This document shows, one piece after another, positions 12,301-24,300 of a stretch of 64,000 bases of DNA. How positions within the stretch are numbered: the first letter of the stretch is position 1; every line of letters starts with the position of its first letter. Source of the DNA: Pteria penguin (lineage: Eukaryota > Mollusca > Bivalvia > Pterioida > Pteriidae); the NCBI GenBank assembly GCA_035048485.1, contig CM068585.1, positions 58,903,618 through 58,967,617 of the forward strand, written 5' to 3'. Below the pieces are notes generated by a model that was not told where the DNA came from, searched no databases, and worked only from the letters and a program-made list of their open reading frames with translations. A program made the position numbers and the translations under genes.

Positions 12301-15300
12301 GCATTGTCTACCTGAGCCAGGTAACCTCCCCTTGTCAGTACTGATTTGTTGGCTATAGCCTAAGGATGGTATTAGCTGACAAAGATTTTACAGAATTAAG
12401 TCCCGACTGTTCCTGGGACCTGTAAACTTCTAAATCCCTTCTTCACCGGCTATTAAATGATTTTATACGCGTAGTACTACCTCAACAGTGTATCCTTCAC
12501 GGCGTACTGGGACTTGCCAGGACGGCTTTATTACTTAATCACCTAGCCCATTCTTCTCTCTCCAGAATTCGGTTAATATTCGCATTATTACGACACTTAA
12601 TTCTCCAGCTTTCTTATATGGTGTCGTGGAATTGAGATGGTTTGTATGGTAATTTGTGCGTAGATTTTCAGAGATTCCTTCACACGGCTTGAAAAGTCTT
12701 AATATTAAGTGCTTAAACGGAGTAAATTGAGAAAATGAATAAATAATATATACACATTTGAATTCTGATTTAAATCTAATTATTTTAATAGTGTAATGAT
12801 ATTAGAGAATAAACAGTATATACTTGAATTGTAGTATAATTACGAACAGCTATAGAATATTGTTTAATCAAGTAAATTCATAAATAGATAAATGCAATAT
12901 CTCTGCCACACCAATGGCGACGGTCACTCGTCTAGTGACGAATAAAACAGTTAGTTCCCTTGTCTTAAAACTATATGATCCTACAAGATCAAAGGTCGAC
13001 AATACTGAGTATCCGGTACCTTTATCTACAGATCAGAGTTATAATACAACCTGGGTTCCGTTCGAATCCCGCTACTTGCCGCAGTGCATGTAAGCGGACT
13101 TGCGGATAGAACCGTTTAATTCTCATCACCAGACATTAATATTTTCTACATAAAGATCGACCGTTGCTCTCTTTGGGTTCTTCACACGACTTAGAATTTT
13201 TATTGAATGTACCAGACAGGTGCCGCCACAATTTGACTCACGTATTTTGGCAATTTTAAGATTGTTCTCTCTAAATGGAATACTCATGATAATAATAACA
13301 TAATGACGTATCTACATTTTACTTAAATTCGTGACAATTCCAAGATATTCAGGAAATTGTCATTAATTATATAATTATTTTGTACTTGTGTGACTAATAC
13401 CAAATCGGATCATCAGTTTCAACCTTTGATGCTACTTATTTCAATTTTGTAGCAATGGCGGATCTAGGATTTCCGAGGGGCAGGCTTGGTGTAGTGGTTA
13501 AGCGCTTTGCTTGCGGCGCCGACGATCCGGGTTCGATTCCCGGATTGCGCCTCTATATTTAAGAGGTTGGTAACCTCCTGCTTCCATGTCGCGATATAAC
13601 TGAAATATTGTTGAAAGCGACGTAAAACACCAATCAACCAACCAATCTAGGATTTCCGAAAGGGGCACATGTGTATGTCAAGTATTAGCCAAAATACTCT
13701 GCCATTCTGGGGCGCCATTTCTGAAGTTTTACTCATTATTATTTCATTGTTTCAACCTAGTAATCTATATATGCTTTGTAAATTTGTGGCCTAAAAAGAA
13801 AAAGGGGGGGGCGCTCTCTGAATCCGCTGCTATGTAATATCATCGTATATCCCCAATAATGAACCATACGCAAAGCATTTAACCCCCCTAAACTTCCGCG
13901 CATTCCGGTATATTCCCGTAATCCCGCAGTAGATGCCTGACACATTCCGGTATATAGCCATAATCTCTAATAATTTCGGAGTATTCCCCAGTAAATTCGG
14001 CGCATTCCGGAGCTCATTCCGGCGTCGGTAATGAAATGTTATATATTCCGGGGCCTTATGTCAATAGATATCGGAACACAATCACCACTGGAAGAATTCC
14101 AGTCATGTACTATTATGTGTCAGATATAGCATGTAGGTAGTACATACCTAAATAATGGGCAATAGACCATGCTAGACAAAATGTACTGAAATAATGGGCG
14201 ACACGCTCGACTGAGCACAACGTTAACAATCGCCGGACCTTCTCCGGGACGCTTCGCCCTAGGTAACGTTTTACGCTCCAAAGCGCGCGTGGAATGCCAC
14301 AAGAAGTTAATGGTAGACAAGGTGAAGGTCGTAATCTGTGTGGAGGGGAGTGTATAAATGGTTAGTGTGTGGTCAATAAGTGTCAATTGTGTAGTGTAAA
14401 GTATTGGGGTACCAGGCACGTGACATAACGTCTAATTGATAAGTAACAATGTTACTTAGCTGTAAGTTAGCATCTGTTTATAAATACCAGTGGCAGATTT
14501 AGAAGGGGGGTCGTCCTTTTTGGCCACATATTTACTAGTGAAAATCCAGATTTTGCACCAAAAATGGCTGAGTATTTTGGCTAATACACATGTGGGCCCC
14601 CTCCTTTTCGGAAATAGTGGATCCGCCACTGATAATGATGATTCATTGGGGTCGTGTGTGTACATAGGGCTTTTGCATAGTATTAAAAAGAAAGGGGGGG
14701 GGGCAAATTTCTATCTTGTGTGTGTGATAGTGGTGGTGCATGGTGTTGTATGTATACGGTGTATATGTATCTGGGAGGGGCGGTGGGTGGATGGGTCGTG
14801 TTACATTTGCTCTTTATATAGATTGTGAAATAGGAAGATGGTCCTTGCTTAATCAAATATGATCTATAAATGGATAGACCATGATTCCATATATACATGT
14901 GTGTTATGCATAATTTACCCCATGATGCATAAAAATTCGTTTGATGAAATTAAAGCAAGGACTATTTATCGTTGACATATATGATACACACCCACATGAC
15001 AAATTTTTTTTTATTATGCATGATTTATCTGTGTTATTAGACACTTAATATTTTACGTTACTTATTTCATTTACAGGTCCACATAAACATCAATCATTGC
15101 TATTCATTAATCAGTGTGAACTTTTGCTGACTGTTATTTTATATATATATACATGTATATATATACAAGTATACTGAATCCATTCTTTAGCTGACTTCGG
15201 GGTTTTTTTTTTTCATTATAGATCTAGGTTTGTAGAAATCACATCCTTTTATTGACTATTTCTTATCTTACATATATACAAAGGCTTGGTTGACTGTTCT

Positions 15301-18300
15301 TTTTTTTTTACATGTATATAGCTTATAGGTACATATATCAAACCCCAGACTTCTGCTGACTTGATTCAATAGGTAATGAGGTAAAGGAAAGCCCACCCCT
15401 GATTTGTTGATATAATGATAATAAAAACTTACTTTTATCTCTGGATAATACCAGAAATACCCCTGGTCATTTGCTGACTTTGACACTTACATTTACAATT
15501 ACAGATATACCAAACCCCAGTCTTTTGCTGACTGTATTGGTGATGAGTTGCCGTATGGCTGGGAGGAGTGTTTAGACCCTCAGATTGGCGTCTACTACAC
15601 AGACCATATCAACCGTAAGTACATAGACCAGAATCATTAATACCTCTACCCCTCCCACATGGACCACACCAACTGTGCATTACATAGACCAAAATCATAA
15701 ATACCCCCCTCCCATATAGATTACAACAACTGTATGTACATAGACACATAGACCAAAATCATAAATGCCCTCCACCCATCCACATGGACCGTACCAACTT
15801 TATGTAGATAGACCAAAATCAGAAATACTCCCACTCATCCCACATGGATTACACCAACTGTATATACATAAACCTAAATTTTTAATACCCCCACCCTTCC
15901 CACATGGATGGTATCACTAGTAAGTCCACAGACCTAAGTCATAAATACCCCACCCCAACCTTATGAACCTTATCAACTGTAAGTACATAAGCCTACATCA
16001 TTGATTGTACTCCACCCCTCCCACATGGACCACATCAGCCGTAATGCATAGATCTAAATCATAAATACCCCCACCACTTCCACAAGGATCAAATCAGCTG
16101 TAATGCATAGATCTAACTCATAAATACCTCCACCCCTCCCACATGGACCACATCAGCTCTAATGCATAGATCTAACTCATGAATAACCCCACCCCTCCCA
16201 CATAGACCAGCTGTAATGCATAGATCTAACTCATAAATACCTCCACCCCTCCCACATGGACCATATCAGCTCTAATGCATAGATCTAACTCATGAATAAC
16301 CCCACCCCTCCCACATAGACCATACCAACTGTGAGTTCATAAACCGAAATCATTAATACTCCACTTCTTTCACATGGACCAAACTGGCTGTGAGTCCTTG
16401 TTGGCTTTGTTGCAGGCTTTACAATACGAACCAGAACCGATTAAGTACCGTTGCTTCAAATTACCAGTATTAGTCTCTGGGTGTGAAGTGGCTGATGTGA
16501 ATTTCCTCTAACCCAAAGCACTGCTATAAAATAATAATTATTTAATATGCTGCAATTTTTCAGCTCACTTGTTCCGATAGATATTATCGAAAACCTTGCT
16601 GTGACAGCTGAAGCATTCTAAGACCACATTCACTAATTGAATGCAACCATTGTGAAGGGAGAATAACCCTGGTGTCACCGTGTGGTGTTACATGCAAACA
16701 TTAATAATCACACAAATGTCCTGAAATGAATATTCCCTTTCCCCTCAAAGAAGCTGTGACATGAACCATATAAGTAAAAGCAATGCCAGAGTTTTGTTAA
16801 AAAAGGACATCTCCTGTTTTATCAAATTTGCGGAAAGGACAGAAAGTTCTGATGTAATATCACTATACATGTACTGTATACATGAAGGACATGATAGAGT
16901 TTAAATGGCTGTGGTGGAGGATAGGAATATTTGTGGTTTGTTTGTACTCATATCCTGTCTCTTTAGCTCAATATCAAGTTAACGAGTTGCATGTCAAGCC
17001 ACATGCACGGCAAATCATGCACTATAAGTGTGCACCGGGGGCTGAACTTGAACTGCCTCCTGGCTATTTGCATATAAACATGTTGAAATTTACTTGGGTG
17101 TTTGAACTGGAATATGGCTGAGACGTAACATTTTATTGCATCATAGTTTAAATCGTCAACATATTTAGTTAACCAGCTTGCCAGGAAAATGTCCAATTAC
17201 ATGTATGTACTTTGATTTCCAGATGTTGTCAGTATCATTTTCATAAACAGCAGGCAGAATTAAAAATGTCAAAATCCTTTAAGTATCATCTGCAAACACA
17301 GCATTCATGACTCACTTTGTCTGGCTTCTATCTGTGCGTCTTTCAGTCAGTCTGGTATCCACCTGTTTGCCCATCAGTCAGTCCATCTGGTATCTATCTT
17401 TCTGTCTGTCAGTCTGTCTGGTATCCATCTGTGTGCCCATCAGTCAGTCCATCTGGTATCTCTGTCTGTCAGTCTGTCTGGTATCCATCTGTGTGCTCAT
17501 CACTCAGTCCATCTGGTATCTATCTCTGTCTGTCAGTCTGTCTGGTATCCACATATGTGCTCATCACTCAGTCCATCTGGTATCTATCTCTGTCTGTCAG
17601 TCTGTCTGGTATCCATCTGTGTGCCCATCACTCAGTCCATCTGGTATTTATCTCTCTGTTAGTCTGTCTGGTATCCATCTGTGTGTCCATCAATCTGTCC
17701 GTTTGATATCCATCTGTATGTCTGTCAGTCTGTCCATCTAGTATCTACCTGTGTGTCTGTCAGTCTGGTATCCATCTGTGTGTGCATCAGTCTGTCCATC
17801 AGGTATCCATTTGTGTGTATCAGTCTGTCTGATATTCATCTGTGTGTCTGTCAGTCTGTCTGGTATCCATCTGTTTGTCCAGCCATCTGTTTGAAACATG
17901 TCTTATGTCTGAAAAAAGAAAAGTAGTAGACACATGTCCGTTTAAACACTCCATTGTAATTCAGGTAGAGATTGTCATATTTTTTTTATAGAAACGGTAC
18001 ATGTGTATGATGTGTCTTCAAAGAATCTTGGTATTGAAGATATCTCACTCATGTGGTATTCAGTCTTATTAAAACACGACTTGTACTTCGTTCCTCTATG
18101 ATACTCTCTATGTACAAGATCTTACAACTGCCGCTTGGAGGTTGTCTCAAGATGACCTATTGTTATATCCAGTCAGAATTTGTGTTAGAGATCTTACGAG
18201 ATCATTAGCATGCAAAATAACACCAAAAGATCTCTTACTCAAATTCTGATTGGCTGTAATGAAAGGTCATCCAGAGATTACCTCCATTCAGCAGTTGTAA

Positions 18301-21300
18301 GATCTTGTACATAGAGAGTATTGTAGAGGAACCATATACAAGTCGCTTCTGATTGATAAGGTATTAGGAAAAGAGCCACTTTGAGTTTGACCCAACAAAG
18401 TGGTTGTGATATGTGATGTTCTTTACTAGTAAATTACAATTTTTAACCCTATTGAATATTTTGCTGCCAACATAATGAACTTCTCATTGCTTAAATGGAC
18501 CCAAATTTTCAAGATATTGTATGTTGTATCATATTTACATATCTTACATTATATTTCAGAAACAAACCAGGTTGAAGATCCAAGACAACAATGGCGGAAC
18601 CAACAAGAAGTGATGCTCAAAGAGTATCTAGTGACGGCAGTAGACGACCTGGAGGTATGTATCACAGAGTCCTTTTTGTAGAGTTTGTAAATGTAGCTCT
18701 CAGTACGGATATAAAGTTTGTAGCTTACTCTACAGAGTTTGCAAGGAGAGCACCTTATAATGATCATGAAATGGGTGTGAAAGGGTTCTAAGGATGACGT
18801 CTTGAGGGGGTAGTAAGATCATTTGGCAAAGATGGTTCCTTAAAGGTCATAATTTCCATAAGGTATAGGGCTCATGAACGAAGTAAGTGATGGATATGGA
18901 AGAGGCATAAGGGATGAGTTACAGGAAGGGTACATTTGACTATGTTCAAGTGAACAAAGAAAGCCCCATAAAGGGAGGGCATAAGAGATGAGGGCAAATA
19001 GTTTTGGCTGGATTGCAAAGCAATGGTAATGTCTGTCTGTCAGAGTGTCTGCCTGTCTTTTCATCAACATTTTGGTTAAAGTTACTGATTTAAGCAAAAT
19101 CTCAGCAACTAAGAGAAGTGTAAACATAATACTTCACACATAGGTTCTTTATAACAAGTGCTTTCAATTGATACCATGGTTTTTGACCATGTGACCTTGA
19201 CCTTGACCTTGAATTCGGTCATACTGTCTGTAGCAGTTTTTTGTTAACATTACCTTAAGGGATACAAGTAAGTGATACAGTAAGCATTAAAAGTCTTCAT
19301 TTATGTTATCTGTAAAGCTGTCTTTTCAGCCATGTTTTAGTTTGTGATTTTGTATCTATAGGCCAAGAAAGAGATATATTCTGTGAAGGAGCAAAGACTT
19401 TTACTGGCTGAGGACGAATATCATCATCTGACCAGCGATTCTGTCTGGAAGTCATCGAGAACAAGTTGTAAGTGTCTCGTGCACAGATTTAGTCTTCGTG
19501 TTTTTAATGGTATTTAAAGACTATTCATGCTCGTTCAGTATCTTGTCTTCCTATATCCACCTGTCTGGCTGTCAGCAGGAATTGTAGACATGCATTTTCC
19601 AACCAGGATATAACTTCTTTCAGTGGATTTTTTTTTCAAAGGTGTTTGTACGTTTTCATTTGGGATTGTGTTTGTCCCATTTGCATAATGCTATATAAAA
19701 GATTAGTGTTTGGGGAAAATTTAGACAAATTTTGGGAAAAATAATTGAAATTACCAATGGGAAGGGTCCTTATAACGGACCAGATTTGAAAAAAAACACT
19801 GTCTTCTTATTTCAGACTTATCTTGTAAATCCTAATTCAGGCATAATGAAATTTCATTAAATGTTGAAGTCCCAATCTGAACTCCCAACAGGTGTAACAT
19901 TGTATCATTGTAGACATTTTCCAACCAGGATATAACTTCTTTCAATGGGTTGCTTTTCCGCCATGGGTGCCTGTATCTTTTCATTTAAGCTTTTATTTGT
20001 CCCATTTGTATAATGCTATATAAAAGATTAATGTTTAGAGAAAATTAAGACAAATTTTGAGAAAAATAATTGAAATTCCCAGTTGGAAGGGTCCTTACAA
20101 CGGACCAGATTTGAAGAAAAACACTGTCTTTTTATTTCAGATTTATTTCTTAAATCATATTTCAACCGTAATGAAATTCCATTAAATGTTGAAGCCCAAC
20201 TCCCAACAAGTGTAACATTGCATGTTTGTTCCTTGATAATTGACTCACCAAGAGTGAATAGTATTTATGTATGACTCTCCTCTGACACTACATTATCATC
20301 CAAGTACAATCTATATCAATGCACTGAATGTATTATTTGATCTGTTTCAGTGAATTCAAATTCTAGTGTTGGAAGTTCTAAATATGACCCTGACCTTATC
20401 AAGGCTGATGTTAATTTGGCCAAGAACCGTGTAGCTAGACTCAAGAGAGAACTCGACCAAATCCGAGCGGAAATGGTGTACAAGGAACAAGGGGTGGAGA
20501 CCTTACAGCAGTAAGTACAATACAGTGGATAATGTCAAGGGGTAGAAAGGGAGGGAGGGTGAATGAAATACCATATTTCAGTGTATAAAGAATGAGGAGG
20601 TGAGCACAGACAGTAAGACACTGGTACATGCACTAGAATAGTACAGAATAAAGGAGGGAGTGAACTGGAACATCCAGTGTGAACAGAGGTCTAGTGAATG
20701 AAGGAACTTCATAGTATGTACCACAATAGTGGAGGTTGTACGAGGGAGGATGGATAAATGATAAAATAGCATAGAGTAAAATAGAGGGAAAGTGAATGAA
20801 TGTACATATACATTACAGCAGCATAGAATAAATGAGAAGAAGGATGGTTATGATACTGTATGTCAGTACAAGGCAGAGAAAAGAGGGAGGGCATGGATAA
20901 AGATATACTTAGAATAACTAAATAAGATAGCTTCTCAATTAAGAATTAACGTCAGATCTATGGAGGGAGGGGATAGATGAAGATTACTTAGAATAATGAC
21001 AAATAAATAAGATAACTTTTCAATTAAGAATTAAAACGTTATAGCATCTATAAATGATATAATCAATCTTAGTGCTAATTAATATACTGAGTATTCTGCC
21101 CCCCCCCCCCCCCTAAAGGACCAAAATAAGTACTTATGTACAAGTGAATCTATTCAAGTAAAGTGTATACGCTCCCAGACTAAGTAAGTATATTACTATA
21201 GAGCTGTATATCTTTTACCATTACAGAGTAGACAAGAAACTGTGTGGTCAGTCTGGAGGGTACAGTGTAGAGCAAGCCCATGCTATCATGAGCGAGATAA

Positions 21301-24300
21301 AGGAATTACAAACCTCGCTATCTCAGGGAGAGCAGGAAAAACAAGAGCTGATGCAGGTAAAAATTATGATCTAGTTCAGATGTTAGTGTGTTTTCATCAA
21401 GAAGGGGGTGGGGTATGAAACAGGGACTAATGCATGTGGATATTGTGGTATAAGTGTAAGTAGTTCTCTGTCAATGAAAGATGGGGATGGGGAACAAAAA
21501 TACAGAAATGCATGTAAACAAATATTACATAGAACTAGCTCAGGGGTTAGTGTGTCTCCTTCAAGCAAGGGGTGGGTGGGGTTGAAACAGGAACAAATGC
21601 AGGTGGATATCAAGGTATACCTCAGGTGTAAGAATTTCTCTGTCAAGGATAGATGGAGAGGAGAGCGGGTTGGGGGTGGGGATGGGGAGCGGGGAGGTAA
21701 GAAAACATGAATTCTTGTAAGTAAAGGAAATGTTACATATAACTAGCTCAGGGGTTAGTGTGTCTCTCTTAAGGAAGAGGAGGAAGGGAAGAACAGACAC
21801 ACATTCAGGTAAATATTATGACCTGGTTCTGGAGTTAGTATTTCTCAATCTAGGGAAAAGGAGAGAAGGGGGCAGTTAGAAAACAGGATCAGATGCAGAC
21901 TTGGTATAGCTCTGGTGTCAGTAGACTTGGTATAGCTCTGGTGTCAGTGGACCTGGTATAGCTCTGGTGTCAGCAGACCTGGTATAGCTCTGGTGTCAGT
22001 GGACCTGGTATAGCTCTGGTGTCAGTGGACCTGGTATAGCTCTGGTGTCAGTAGACCTGGTATAGCTCTGGTGTCAGTGGACCTGGTATAGCTCTGGTGT
22101 CAGTAGACCTGGTATAGCTCTGGTGTCAGTAGACCTGGTATAGCTCTGGTGTCAGTGGACCTAGTATAGCTCTGGTGTCAGTGGACCTGGTACAGCTCTG
22201 GTGTCAGCAGACCTGGTATAGCTCTGGTGTCAGTGGACCTGGTACAGCTCTGATGTAGTAGGAGTCAATGATAAACCATGATACCAAGGGTTGGGCATTG
22301 ATACTCAGTTTTTATACCATTTCCGAAATTACAGATCCTTACCTGTTTTGAATATATAGAAGTACCCTTAAAGATACTTTATATATTTGACCTCCATTTA
22401 AGGTAAAATTGATTAAATAACTATGAAGTTTACGATTTTTGTGTTTAACAGGAGTAACTGTTGAAGATGGCCAACTATTTTAAAATAAGATCTACATCTA
22501 GTACAATTCCAAAGTGGGGGACCACAATTCTCTGAAAGATTTATTGCTTAAGGATAGTATTGATAAAAATATCATATCACTTAAAAATACTTGTTTGGTA
22601 TCATAGCATTTCATACATAACAGTATCCATCCCTTGTGATATAATATACCATGATACAGAGGTTTGGATTTGAAACATGATACAAAGGTTTGGATATGAT
22701 ACATGATACAGAGGTTTGGATATAAAACATGATACAGAGATTTAGATTTGATACATGATACAGAGGTTTGGATATGAAACATGATACAGAGGTTTGGATT
22801 TGATACACGATACAAAGGTTTGGATTTGATACATGATACAGAGGTTGGAATTTGATACATGATACAGAGGTTTGGATTTGATACATGATACAAAGGTTTG
22901 GATATGATACATGATACAGGGGTTTGGATATAAAACATGATACAGAGGTTTGGATTTGATACATGATACAAAGGTTTGGATTTGATACACGATACAGAGG
23001 TTTGGATTTGATAAATGATACAGAGGTTTGGATATAATACATGATACAGAGGTTTGGATATAAAATATGATACAGAGGTTTGGATTTGATACATGATACG
23101 AAAGTTTGGATTTGATACATGATACAGAGGATGGAATTTGATACATGATACAGGGGTTTGGATTTGATACATGATACAAAGGTTTGGATATGATACATGA
23201 TACAGAGGTTTGGATATAAAACATGATACAGAGGTTTGGATTTGATACATGATACAGAGGTTTGGATATAAAATATGATACAGAGGTTTGGATTTGATAC
23301 ATGATACGAAAGTTTGGATTTGATACATGTTACAGAGGTTTGGATTTGATACATGATACAGGAATGAGATTAAACATTATAGCAATTATATAGTACACTT
23401 TTCTTCATAAAAAGTTTTATATATATACAGTAAAATACATATGAAAATGTTTCATACTGAAGAAAAATTATAGAAATAGATTTTTGGTCTTTGGATTAAT
23501 TTGTAAGTCATTTCTAGATTAACGTTATAATGTATACTGGTCTTTTCTCAAAAACCGTTTTATATGGATTTAATTTACTGAAGCAATTTTAAAATTAAAA
23601 ATCTGATTTCATGACTATAAAATGTAACACGATACAATTCATATCATTCCAGTATCATGATATTGATGAATGATTCGTATCCTGACAAATTGTATCAATG
23701 CATCTGTAAGATGAAGCAGTACTTCCATTGAAGTAGTTTCTTGTACACCATTGCACTTTGTCATCATCAGTATGATGCAGTCTCTCTGATGAATTTCATT
23801 TTCTGATTGCATTTTTTGATTTCTGATTGCAGCACACCTTGCTCTGTAGACTGCAAGATAAATGTAATTGTTAAGAACATTTATGCTATCAGATTTTAGA
23901 TAGCAATGTTATTTAACTGTAAGACCTGCTGTTAAAGACTTCTGAAGTAGATTTTATCTTCATGTTGTATGCAACAAGATTACTTCAATGGAAATGTGAT
24001 CCAGGCAAACATACATGAGATTTCTGCAGATGATATGCATCTTCAGGGAGCATTTAATAATTTATGTATTATATAAATGATTTATAATTGTGATAGAATT
24101 TGTTGATGACAATAATATGCGTCGTTCTTCTTTATGTGTAATACCTTGAGATGTAAGTTACCCTCTTAATGTACGTGTGACTGTACTTTTAGTGGTAAAT
24201 CTTCGTGTTCCTCTTGTGTTTTCTACTTCATCATTTCACTGGTAAAGTGGTAAAGCGACCTCCTCCCCCCCCCCCTTCCCATTGTCCATGATATAAATAA

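Noticed and set aside
13477..13560. Functional tRNA gene
   Set aside because: Head is tRNA-like, but it continues into a SINE body and is bounded by a target-site duplication.
16882..17121. 79-aa frame with hydrophobic start, signal-peptide-like
   Set aside because: No domain, and it lies within kibra intron 2 without supporting signals.
22498..23354. 276-, 247- and 186-aa minus-strand frames
   Set aside because: Translation of a 26-bp repeat, the same peptide in three frames.
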